Origin: Membranipora membranacea
Taxonomy: Eukaryota > Bryozoa > Gymnolaemata > Cheilostomatida > Membraniporidae
Direction of reading: 5' to 3'
NCBI GenBank assembly: GCA_914767715.1
Contig: OU612068.1
Coordinates: 14,136,001 to 14,200,000 of the forward strand
Length of the DNA stretch: 64,000 nucleotides
Shown: piece by piece, positions 36,838 through 47,710 of the stretch
Layout of the letters: every line of letters begins with the position of its first letter
Position numbering within the stretch: the stretch's first letter is position 1
Translations under genes and position numbers: made by a program
Notes under the pieces: model-generated
What the model was told of the DNA's origin: nothing
Seen by the model: only the letters and a program-made list of their open reading frames with translations
Database searches by the model: none

Positions 36838-37190
36838 TCATCATTAGGCAGTGCCGATTATTTCTCTGAGCATTCTAATTATAATTAGATATATACAAAA
36901 ATAAAGGAGAATATCAAGGGAAACAGATACATATATTGTAATGTCGTGAGTACATGACGAACACATGTAGTATCTAAGGCAAGGTGAAGGTCACGACTAG
37001 TGGAACAGGTTGTATATGTTAGAAAGTAGCCAAAGTGATTTGCGTATCAATTCTCATGTTTCCAAAATTGTGAAATAGACCATCATTAGGCTGTACGAGT
37101 ATATATGTGAAACGGGCGAATATCAAGAGTAACTGAAACATAGATTGTGATGTCATGAAAACATGTGGAACAGGTTGTACCTTAATAAGA
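36838..37190 (+). repeat. Two diverged tandem units downstream of CPSF1
   Basis: The order CATCATTAGGC, GAATATCAAG, ACTGTAATGTCRTGA-like block, ACATG and GGAACAGGTTGTA occurs once from 36838 and again from 37079. The units are diverged, with indels, and no coding potential is visible. Confidence 0.45.
36900..36905 (+). terminator. Candidate CPSF1 polyadenylation signal AATAAA
   Basis: A canonical AATAAA about 195 bases after the CPSF1 stop codon, the first exact hexamer in that direction that I see. The cleavage site itself cannot be placed. Confidence 0.5.
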
Positions 37191-37854
37191 TTTTACTTTC
37201 ATATAACATATCAAGGTCGCAACTGGCGACAGAGAATATGCATGGTAGTGACCAAAAACCAGAGTGGTAAAATTGACTCCACTTGTCTGTTCCATGATTA
37301 TCAATCATTGTGTGAGGTTTAACACTGAGCGCACAGCTGCCCTGGTGATAACGTTGAGCGCTACTGTATCGTTCAGTGATTGGAGAGAAAAATTCAATTT
37401 CGATCAGAATTTTCACCTCCTGGGCTGAGGCTTACAATGCGAGATCATTTGATAAGCCTGTTGTGCAGATTCGGTGGGTGTTTGCCAATGCCATATTGTG
37501 ATGTAGATTTTGAGCTCTTTGAATGAATTCAACCCAGATGGTATTTAAAGGGTTCAATTAGTTGCAAACGAGATTTTGTTGCACTCCCTTGGAATCTCGC
37601 TTTCAACCGGTGATCCTCATTTGATGAAACTCTGGCCACAAAATGGAAACATAAGAGCTGGTGATGTAAATTCAATTGACCAAGTTTGAGTACTGATAAT
37701 CTAGTCTCATAATCGTCCTCATTATTTTGCAAAATTCCAGTACAACTCTTCTGGTGACTCTGCAACTTCTCTTTACGCCTATCTGTAATATGTGGTGTAA
37801 TAGGGTTAGTACCTGGACCACCCCCTCCCCTGCCAACCACTGTCAAAATAAAAC

Positions 37855-38165
37855 TGAAGGTTATTTAAACTAAAGCACAGAAGGGACCTGTCACATATTT
37901 CCAAACCATAATTGGTTGATTGATTGTATTTTTATCACTAACTGTTATAAAAGTGAGAAAAATGTTGATGGTACCCACTCTGCTCGTGAAAAAAAAAAGT
38001 TATCATGCATGCAAAAATAGGATTAAGATTAGGGTTAGTAATAGTAATAGTAATACATCGGCATAATCACAATATTGTTTATATATTGGGCATGTTTACA
38101 TATAATTTGAAGGACAACAACTACAAGCAATGCGTAGCTTTTTTAAGGACTCTCTGATAAATATA
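37855..38165 (+). pseudogene. Old relic of CPSF1 exons 30 and 31
   Basis: Around 37856-37900, ACTAAAGCACAGAAGGGACC and its neighbourhood align with exon 30 (CGCTAAAGAACAGAAGGGTCCC) with one gap and roughly 80% identity over about 48 bases. At 38090-38165, TTTGAAGGACAACAACTAC and GCAATGCGTAGCTTTTTT align with the start of exon 31 (GTTGAAGGACAACGAG, TTATGCGGAGCTTCATTT). There is no reading frame. It is far more decayed than the copy that starts near 38325, so it comes from an earlier duplication event or from a part that has decayed faster. Confidence 0.6.
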
Positions 38166-38560
38166 GAACTAGTTGGTTCCCTCTGTGAATACCTAAAAAC
38201 CTGGGTATCACGCTGCCGGGGCGCTTTGATACTCAACTCTTGCAATAGCACTCCGCCACCACAGAGGGAACTAACTTGTTCTAGATCAAATAAATCATAT
38301 GTGAGTGTCAGATATACAGAGGAGAGGCACTCCACCACTGGACTTGCACCAACTACAGAAGGACTGTGCCACTATCAACATCATTGCTATAAAAAAATCC
38401 AGTTGGCACCTAATTTCACATCACATTTTATCCTTCGGTCAAAATACATGGTGTAAATAATTACTGCTGCAATTGTTGCTAATGTCGGACTTTAATTTCA
38501 GGATGCACTGAGGATCGCTATTTTACCTGCACATCTGACCTATGAGCATCAGTGGCCATC

Positions 38561-38821
38561 CAGTCTGCGCATGTGCGAACTGTTGAGGCATACGTTCGTC
38601 TCTGCAGCATAGGGCTTGAACTAATTCACTTAGTCTGAGTACCAAAATTGGGAAAACAATGGAAACCCATAATTTGGAAATTTTTGGGCCTAAATGGAAC
38701 ACTGGCTTTGATATCTCATAACCTTGAACCCTGGGAGTTGCCTTTCTTGATGGAAGGCAGCGCCACCACTGCTTTGCTGCAGAGATAGACTATGTCACAA
38801 GGCTATCCTGCAAGCAGAATG
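38561..38821. mobile_element. 261-bp insertion with 9-bp direct repeats in pseudo-exon 26
   Basis: GTGGCCATC occurs just before (38552-38560) and at the end (38822-38830) of a segment absent from the functional exon 26. The insert begins CAGTCTGCGCATGTGCGAAC. No clear inverted end was found on the right side (CTGCAAGCAGAAT), so the class is uncertain. Confidence 0.75.
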
Positions 38822-39475
38822 GTGGCCATCTAGAAAAGTACCACTGAAGACTACAGCACACTTTGTACGATATGATCCAGATTCAAAGGTATAGTTTTCT
38901 CACCACTGTGGTTACTACTGAAAGGGAGTCTAGAATATCGTTTAAACACAATCACAGGTCAATGAGCCTCAGAGAAGACCTGAACTGTCATGAGACTTAC
39001 GCGTGAACCTTTCCATAGCAATTGCTCATTGTGTAGTATATCTGTAAAACAGCCAATCTCGGATTAAATTGTCCTGCTTTACTAACCAAAATCAATAATG
39101 AGAGGGGCAAAACCTTGGTATGGACCTGACTGCACACAGGGTGCTTTTTCCTATTTAAAAAACCTGGTCTTTTGCTTATTCAGGTTTATGTGGTTGTATG
39201 CAGTAGAACGGAGCCCTGTAAGAGGATCGTTGAGATAGAACATGATGAGAAACAGTTTGAGGAAGTGGAGAAAGGTTTGTTTCAGCTTTGGTGTAAATTC
39301 TACCACAGAGGACTAAATATTAGCTAGAGTCGACTTTTGCTAGTTTTAGCTTTTTCTAGGGTACACTCAATTACGGAAAAAGTTTTGATATCTCAGGCTT
39401 TATTTGAGGCATGTTTGTTTGTATGAATATTTTAGAGCATATTTTGGGTCACCACGGGAATGGTAGTTTATGGGT

Positions 39476-39705
39476 TTAAAAGATCTAAATTCGAGCTACA
39501 AAGCAGCAGTGGACCTCCTCTCATAAACTCACGTCCATTTATAGTCTCGATACCCTGTGATACCGTTGCTTGGTTTTTTGTTACTGGTATCAGTTCTGGT
39601 CTATGGACTTGATCCGGATGGGGCGCAGGAGCGTTTGAGGCTGGATGCCCTACGGAATCTCCCGATTGAAAGACCCATACCCTATCCATTGCACCACAGC
39701 CGCTC
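39476..39705 (-). repeat. Duplicated SINE copy (counterpart of 31016-31297)
   Basis: Same body and surrounding intron as 31016-31297, but with a deletion that removes most of the tRNA-like segment next to the B box. It confirms that the SINE was present before the CPSF1 partial duplication. Confidence 0.6.
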
Positions 39706-41259
39706 CGCTCATGGTTTACCTAAATAATCTATAGCCTTACATGTTATAAGGATAAACTGTAAAATAATGTTTGTCGATATTGAGTCTTGTTGCCATCCCC
39801 AATTGATATACCTCCTATCTGTTCGATCTATTCCTTCATGTATTGTGTGTCTGTTTTCTTTATGACAGATGAGAGATATATATATCCTACACAGGAGAGA
39901 TATTACATGCAGTTACTATCACCGACTAACTGTGACTTCATCCCAGGAACAAGATGAGAGGGTACTCGCTAACAACAATTAGAAGAGATATACACCTGAG
40001 GGTGCTGGGAGGCTGAAACAATCGACCTTGGAAGCTCCCTCAATGGGACTCGGGCCAACAACTCCTGCGGCACCAATCGCAGGCAGTGGATAGCAAGCGT
40101 GCTAACCGTTTTTGCCATCTCACCATCCCCAAGAAATGATGGTTGATGGTGCTTACTAGCATGCCCGCTATTCACTACTCATAGTTTAGTTTTGAAGAAG
40201 AAAATAATGGGTAGGGAAAGATAATGTGTAAATATGTCTACAAATGGAATCTGCGTGGAAATCTTTGAATATTCTTAGGCAATGAGTGAGATTTTGTACA
40301 AATTAAGTCTCCTCTAATCAAGAAGGTTAATCAATTTGTCCAGACATTGCTCTAGTTTGAAGACCTCCATTGATGGCTGGATTCCTTAGGCGAACAAACT
40401 ATTTGTGCTTGTAATGCTGTCTAGGAGCCTTATTTTGATGTAAACGTTATATACTGTATACGTAAACACATAAATACTATTTATATGTTAATGACTGTAT
40501 ATAATGTTATAGTTGTGATATTTAAGGGTAGACACGGAGGACGGTGAGGCGATAACCTCAGCTGAGATTTTAACTCTGAACGCTGATGGTGGAGCTCCTA
40601 AAAACTACATCGCTATAGCAACCAACAGAAGTTTTAACGAAGAAGTCTCATCTAAAGGAAGGGTATGTGGCAGTTTAAGTGTGGGCATAGTTTGCCATAT
40701 TTTACCATTTACCATTTAGTAATTCATACCAAGAAGAGCATTGAATTTTTTACCATGTGAATCTGACATCATCTAGTAACTGCCTGACTAGAACATGCAT
40801 TGGTCTTTGGGTAGTCTTTGTTGTTACAGGTGTTGTCTAGGGGCCTATTCAAAATCTGAAATAGACCCGCTTATGTGATCTATTATGATAAGGGGCAAGG
40901 TTAAAATTGTCTTATCTGTACTTTGCTGTTCCATGTTCTCGGCACAGTGCCAAACTCTCCCTCTTCCCTCCCTTTTCCATGACTCAGCAGGGGAAAGTAT
41001 AACTTTCCAAAGCCAACATATCAGGCCATACTTTGGACTTGAAAACTTTGTTATACAATACAGCGATCCAAGCTTATCCTTATGACCTGAGAAATTGTGA
41101 TAAGTGATCGCTAACCAAAGTCTTGTCAACTACATGACATTTCATTAGCATTTGTGGCAGTCAAGTTTGATTTCTGATGAATATTATGTGATGTATTTTT
41201 ATTTTTAGTAAAAAATTGGGTTACTGTGTTGCCATTAAGATTTCCTAGATAATGTCAAG

Positions 41260-43154
41260 CAGTGGTACTTTTGTACAGTGAGTAAGTGGAGCTCAGCTCC
41301 ACTTGGTTATAAACATCCTTCTTGAAGTGGAGCTGAGCTCCACTTCAATTTTTTTAGTTCCCTGGATAAGCAGGACTCTCAGCCGGGGAGGATTCGAAAC
41401 CTGAGTTTTGATATTAGCATGTCACATAGTGGTATTTTAAAGGTGTAAAACGCCCTGAGCATAAACAGCTGAGGGTACGTCTGAGATGGCACCGAAATAT
41501 TGTCGGGTGAAACACCTGAGATTTGAAGATTATGTGCAAAGAATAGCTGGCAAAGCAAGTCAAAGAATGTATGTTGTTAAAAAAATGTTGCATCTAAGTT
41601 CAAAGCCATTAGCTTTCATGATGTTCAAAAGTTGTGTAATTTCCCTCTTTATGTATTTATTGTCTGCCCGTTTTGCACGCGAGCATATGTACCATAGACA
41701 AGAAATTACTAAGGAAAGTTTTTAATTTAATTGTTAAAGGCAACTCCTTGATCACATCATACACAATCTTCTAGAGCGATGCCCTCAAATGCAAGTTCCA
41801 TACTCTAGTAGCAAGTTCCTTTATTGACAAAGTATATGCATCCTTTTCTCGCAACATTTCACGTTTGTGGTAGCAAGTAAATCAATAAAAACCTAGAGCA
41901 TTTCTTGTAAACATAAAGTCGTAAATAATTTTAGATTTGATCCCGATGAACCAATTCATATGGACTAACCAAGGCCGTCTCCACAGGTGAAAATGAATCC
42001 CCATGATGTTAAAATATGATGTTTGTAAAAATATTGATTTAAAGGCGCCAGGGTGGAAAGGCATAATTAATGTAATGTGGTGCTATTGAAATCATTGCCT
42101 GGATTTATCCGGTTCAAATCACTTTTTTAACATGTCTAAAATTCCAATTTCTATTTAGCCATAATAATAACCTCTTGGTATCTCTGGGATCATTGTTTGA
42201 TCATTGATTTAGAAATGACTTGAACAGTGAGAGTATTATTACAGTGAGTGCAGTGAGAGGCATTATTAGTATAAGCAGTGCAATAATCGAATCGAGGCGC
42301 CAGGGTAGAAACGCATAATTAATGTAATGTGATGCTATTGAAATCATTGCCTTGATTTATCCGGTTCACCTGCAAAATCACTTTTTTAACATGACTAAAA
42401 TTCCAATTTCTATTTAGCCATAATAATAACCTCTTGGGATCTCTGGGATCATTGTTTGATCATTGATTTAGAAATGACTTGAACAGTGAGAGTATTATTA
42501 CAGTGAGTGCAGTGAGAGGCATTATTAGTATAGGCAGTGCAGTATTATTAACATAGCTTATCACAACTAGAATCTAATACTGGATCATTCATTAATACTA
42601 TGGCATAAATTATTGTAAGGCAACATTTAGCATTGTTTATATATTATTCATCTCTGCCAACGAGCAAAATCTGAGTTTTTAGCTTACATTCTAAAATCCC
42701 CTGAGTAGCCTGAGTTGAACCCAAAAATTTGAGTAACTCGGGCTAAACCTGAGTGGTTGAGAGCCCTGTCGAAAGCAATGGGGAGTTAACTGCTCTCATG
42801 CTGGAGCAATACTAAAAGATGGTAAATACATAAATATTTGAGTGTTGGCTATGTGTTGTCAGTCCAGAAAAGTTATTTCTGCAACCGCCAATGGCAAGAA
42901 AATAGAGTATAAAAGCAGAAGCATCTACAACCAATTATATCTGTTGCTGGGAAATGGAGATATCTGGCTCCCTCTGGCATACCTATCAAAGACAGGTGAT
43001 GTCAGAGGATATTGGCTAACAATAAAGCTGCCCATTGGCAACCTCTACAGAAGGTTGCTGGCTAAACCTTGCCGGCTGGGAGGATTGATTGATGAATTAA
43101 AAAATATAAATAAGTAAGAGCTCCACTTCATTATCCCTTACAAAAGTACCACTG
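41260..43154 (+). mobile_element. hAT-like transposon, copy 1 (1,895 bp)
   Basis: The ends are CAGTGGTACTTTTGTA and its inverse. Subterminal palindromes AGTGGAGCTCAGCTCCACT are repeated near the left end, as is common in hAT elements. The element matches 51977-53617 in inverse orientation over its whole length. No hAT transposase is seen. A frame at 41486-41725 (about 79 codons) resembles the region after the catalytic core of a LINE reverse transcriptase (YVQRIAGKASQRMYVVKKM). A second frame of 91 codons at 42842-43117 is open in both copies but unrecognised. Unlike copy 2, its flanks (ATGTCAAG and TGAATGTG) do not match, and the host sequence that should join them is missing about 2 kb. It also carries a private internal tandem duplication. 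Confidence 0.8.
42043..42545 (+). repeat. Tandem duplication of about 250 bp inside hAT copy 1
   Basis: The segment beginning AGGCGCCAGGGTGGAAAGGC and running through TGAGAGGCATTATTAGTATA is followed directly by a second copy starting near 42294. The other element copy (51977-53617) has only one. The two units differ by a few percent. Confidence 0.85.
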
Positions 43155-43344
43155 TGAATGTGCGGTGTATATAAAGTTGTTGTGTACTGCTGGTGTATAG
43201 GTTTCGTTTATACGTCCTGTGTTCAATCAGCTATAAAAGAAAGTGTGGATAGTTTGTGTTGAGTGTGGTAAAAATTGAATGACCCCAGTGAGCAGTTCCC
43301 AGTGACCACTTAAAAATAGCATTTTACATGTTATGTTAAGTTAT

Positions 43345-44178
43345 TAGATTAGTACACCTGGATCAGATTTAAGTGTGGGGTGAATTGGTTTTTTATCCAG
43401 TAGACCCAATCTTTAAGGTTGGCTGCACATGTATTGCAATATGATATTCATAAAAAATTGATGTATTCCGATATTTGTACAAATTTATATATGATAGAAT
43501 TGCTTCCCTAATAACCGTACTGTGTACTCTACCACCAATCTATCAATAATAGGTGCTTTTTTTATACACTCCTCTCTTGTCTTTTTTACACTCCTCCATT
43601 TTATTATCATATAAAACACCCAACCAAAACATAAAAAATAGACAGACACAAGTAAATATTTCAAAATAATTCAAAATAATTCATAATAATAATAATAATG
43701 AGTTCTACGCAATGTGCAGCATCGATGAACAATATCTCCAACTTCGTAATTGAATTGTGGTTACTGTATTAATATTTTCATAACTGATCCAGGTTGACCA
43801 TGAGTAATTTTTCTTTGGTGCTGCCAAGTTATGAAAGATAACTAATTCAAACCATATAACTTGATTTGAAATAACATTCTATCTCCTATTATATACGTAT
43901 AACAGTGATATCTTGATACAAATCATGCTTAATTTATGGAAAAATATTTGCTCTTATCCTCGAGCCAGCTGTTAGCTGGTTTCCATAGGTCTGTGGTGTC
44001 TGCGCAATGTAACAGGTTGCCAAATGACAACCTGTTATAATGTGATATGATTATGGTAGTCTATTCAAAAACATAACAGTAACAAAACACTGCCTTTGAC
44101 AGTTTTCCAACTTGTCTCATTCACAAGCAAGGATAAGATATCAAAATTGTCTACCATAAAGCTGCTCAATCGTTAGAC
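43345..44178. other. Intergenic stretch, no gene seen
   Basis: AT-rich. Its first 250 bases still match CPSF1 intron 33 (ACTGTGTACTCTACCACC versus ACTGTGTTTTCTACCACC near 36000), after which similarity is lost. A short (AAT)n run lies near 43685. No open frame, repeat ends or RNA gene could be supported. Confidence 0.5.
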
Positions 44179-44304
44179 GATGGTATCTCCGCTGACCTGC
44201 ACACCAACAATAGTATCTTTGTTTGGCGAAGCAGATGTTTTGATGACTTCGTTTATGGCACAAGATGAATTGTTCGATCCCACCTGTACCTGTACCTGCA
44301 CCTG
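44178..44304 (-). CDS. Possible 3' terminal exon of an unidentified gene
   Basis: On the minus strand an acceptor-like ATTTTTGTACAG precedes an open stretch beginning VQVQVQVGSNNSS and ending GVQVSGDTIV before TAA. A valine/glutamine run from the repeat GTGCAGGTACAG opens it. No upstream exon could be linked: the ankyrin gene at 46229-49228 already has its own stop. It could be an alternative 3' exon of that gene, the remains of another gene, or chance. Confidence 0.25.
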
Positions 44305-44653
44305 TACAAAAATAGAGTGAAAATAATGGTTATTCTCATGATTGACTATGCTACAAGTAAAATGATTGTGATAGCAATAATAGCAAACTGATATAATCCA
44401 TTGCTCTCTTCTCCCACTATAGATTTTACAATGCAAAGCTCAAATCCGACCTATCCATCCGACCATGTCAGTGTTCAAGTGATACAAGAAATCCATTTCC
44501 GATTATGATACAAAAGTTCTGGTTCATTTTCTGAGAATATGTACATTAGAGTTACCCATAGACTCACAAATAAACTAAATATATATCTAAGTGTTACCAA
44601 AAATGAGTATTTCTTTGTGATATAGGTTAATGATTTTACGTTTTAATTTCGCT

Positions 44654-44789
44654 AGCTGTGTGGTGTACTACTGATTGGCGCTTGTTGGGTTTTGCCATTG
44701 GCTGTATGTTATCATCATTGATTGGCAATTGACAAGCAAAGAAAGAAAACAAAACACCAACACAATCAGCCAGGAGTACACTACACGCT
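44654..44789. mobile_element. 136-bp MITE at the duplication breakpoint
   Basis: The left end AGCTGTGTGGTGTACT...GTTGGGTTTTG faces an inverted right end (CAAAACACCAACACAATC...AGTACACTACACGCT). The right terminus overlaps the first six bases (44784-44789) of the 11.6-kb duplicated unit. No target duplication was found. Confidence 0.6.
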
Positions 44790-46228
44790 CAAAAGGATGT
44801 TAAAATGTGGACCTCTCTCCATCAGTTCTAGGATAAAACCAAAGTTCTGAGTTGTACGATACAAGGTATTAGTTTAACAAATATTTCAGATTTCTAGGCC
44901 AGGTCGCTTCGCTTTGCGGTTTGGTTTAGCCACCATAATTACTTGATTCCCATTTTACGTCATCAATGTGTCACTGGAAGACCAATGAGAGCAATCTGTC
45001 CTTGATTGGAAGTCCAATGAGATCGTCAATAGGGAGTTTTCACTCTTAGGCTTGGGGGCATGATTGGAATTATACCATCTGCTAACCAGTTTCATTCCCT
45101 TATGTACCTAGGAGCTTTGTCAGCATTCATGTTATTTTAACTCTTTTCTATAATTCAACAGAGGAAAAACATTTTCATAATTGTAAGAGCACATGAATCA
45201 GGCCATACCTAAGACCTAATGAGGCATAATTTATTTGGACCTGTTTAAGACATGTCTATTCCACACTCTTTGTCTTCTCAGTGTGGGCAATTCATGAAGA
45301 GTTTATTTTGATCAAGTTCCCATAGCCAAATAAAACTGTGGAAAAAGTGTTTTGTTTTTCTACTTAATGGTTAATTTAATTGGATTGACAAAAACAACAT
45401 TTACATAATCTCATGCAAGGTTCCATGACGCAGTCCCGCTTGCGCTGTATGTTAGCTTATTTTAGGGAAAACAGAGTTCTGGCTGGCCTTAATGAGGATC
45501 GAAATGTGCCCTTGGTCCTGGTACTGAGGGTGTGATACATTCAAGAAACAAGAAGGCATCCTAGAAGTGAGGCCATAAAGGAACTCAATAAGGCTGTGCG
45601 CCCAGCAAGCTGTCAAAATTAAACAGGTACTAATTGACCTTTGGCAGTGGTATTTTGATCTAAGCAATAGGCTGAGTAGGGTTTAGGTATCAGCCATCTT
45701 TATGGTGACAATATTGTGTCCACATAGTCTACAGTGGAAGAAGCTTGTGCTCAATAAAATGCAAAGAACCTTCAACCAGTACTGAGCAGTTCTAGGGATC
45801 AAGGTACTTGTGCTACACATTGTATTTTAAATTGAAACAGAATAAACATCAAGGGTGTTGGTAACAAAATACAAGGTAATAGTAAACGGTACAGGAAAGA
45901 TGTTCTTATTTGTTGGAGACAGACTTTCAAATAAATATTTTTAGCTGATGAATGGTGAAATAGCTTACATTATACTATGTCAGTTATTCTATATATAGTA
46001 CACAATTTATATATCTGAAGAAAAAAAACAGAACAAATAACAAAAAGTCATTTTTAGAAGAGAGTGTTTCACAGTCTCATTTTCGCAGTTAACCTAAAAT
46101 ACAAATTTAGACAGCAAATTGAATAAATGCACTGATATATTAAATCACTTTTTGTGACAAATCACACTAAAAATAGGCTACCTTGTGAGGTTTTTATCTG
46201 ATATAAAGTAAACTGTTGTCTCTCCTCA

Positions 46229-47671
46229 TTAAACAGTGCTGTGGTTCTCAGATGGGTTGTCGAATAACTCATCGTAACTTTTGGTGACAATTGTATTATT
46301 GATCTCATTCAGAGAAGCAGTCCTGTAGTGACTATCTGGACGAGAATTTTCTTTTTCAGCCTGACAAAAAAAGTTGGGCCAACATAGCAGTTATTACCAT
46401 ATTTTCACACCAGCAGGGCATTAAACTTTTTGATATATAGAGGGAAAAAAAAGGCTATCCTATCCTATATATTGCTTACATATATGACAACTGACCGTGA
46501 TACTAGTGTGTGCCAGTTACATCAAGTACAAAAATGAGGATATTCTAAACTAAGATCATTGTCTGAGTGAGTCAAGTGGCGAATGTAGTAAAGTCTAGAA
46601 AATATCTGTTTGGCGTCTTATCTAGTTTTTATATCTATCTCTTACTATATGTGTTATAAACTTTTTATTACGAGTAGGTCAGATATCTTTCCATGGTTGA
46701 TGGCCGTACAATCTACTCACACTCAACCGAACATTACACCCATTTATTAGACTCTGAGATGCTGCTGAGGCAATGAATTCATTTTATCAAACAAAATTCA
46801 TATAAACTTACATCTCTTCTACTCCCTATGCACTTAGCCGTTAGCGATTCATTAACGGCTGTAAGTTCTTTAATGGCTTCGCCTTGGATTCCTATATTTG
46901 ATTTTAACTGTTCTTTAACTTGCTTTTTAAAATTGATAATTGATTGTATCACCTAAATTCATAAAAAAACCTTTTTCATATTATCTCATCCAATTGTGTT
47001 TATCATCATCACTACCTTGAATTTAAGATAAAAATCATTTTGAAGCTAGATATTGACCGGATAAAGGCCTACCACACAATCTATCAAATTTTCTATTGAG
47101 CAAGAGTGTTTTTTTTTTCCATTTTGAGTGATGATTTTCTTATTCTCATTTTAATTTCCTTTTCAAATAATTCTCAAAACTTTATCCCTTCCCATGATGC
47201 TCACAATGTAGTCACCCAAGGTCATCTTGCTTTTACATGATTTTGTGCTGCGTAATAATGATCAACAGGCTTAGAAATAACACCCATAGTAAAACAAAAC
47301 AACTGGATAAGATGTTACCATTCAAAAGAAACTCAACGATGACTCACTTTCTCCTTCTCTTGCTGAGCCCTCCATGCGTCAAATCGATCCACTTTGGCTT
47401 TCATTTCTTTTAACATGCTGTTATCATTTTCGAGCCTCTGAATTGTTCCCATACTTTCTGCACAAAATACAGTCACTGTTTATGTTTATGATGATCTAGC
47501 ATTTCTCAACCTTGGAAGAATTGTTGAAAGCATAGAATTGAAACCTAATAGATTTATATGTCATGCAATGCTTGAGCCTTAGCTAAAATTAGTTGAAGGC
47601 TTCATGTTCCTTTCTCAGTCTTATTTACACATACCCCTCAAGTCAAAATTGCCTCTAAATCAGATGTTTTT

Positions 47672-47710
<39 letters not shown>

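Larger units (their letters stand above)
38325..43345 (+). pseudogene. Partial CPSF1 duplicate: exons 26-29 and 33, interrupted
   Basis: Introns as well as exons are copied, so this is a DNA duplication and not a retrocopy. Exon 26-like 38502-38560 plus 38831-38888 is split by a 261-bp insertion. Exon 27-like is 39184-39274 (with K to E and Q to E changes). Exon 28-like is 39869-39953, with its donor changed from GTGAGA to ATGAGA. Exon 29-like is 40527-40662, almost identical to the original. Exon 33-like is about 43241-43340 and frame-damaged. Exons 30-32 are missing where a 1.9-kb hAT-like element sits. It has no start exon, so no CPSF1 protein can be made; a read-through transcript is possible. 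Similarity begins at about 38325 (matching about 29845 of the gene) and fades after about 43590 in the intron 33 counterpart. Confidence 0.9.

Noticed and set aside
37529-37846. 105-codon minus-strand frame downstream of CPSF1
   Set aside because: No recognisable family or splice signals, and its 5' end borders the relic of CPSF1 exon 30 on the other strand.
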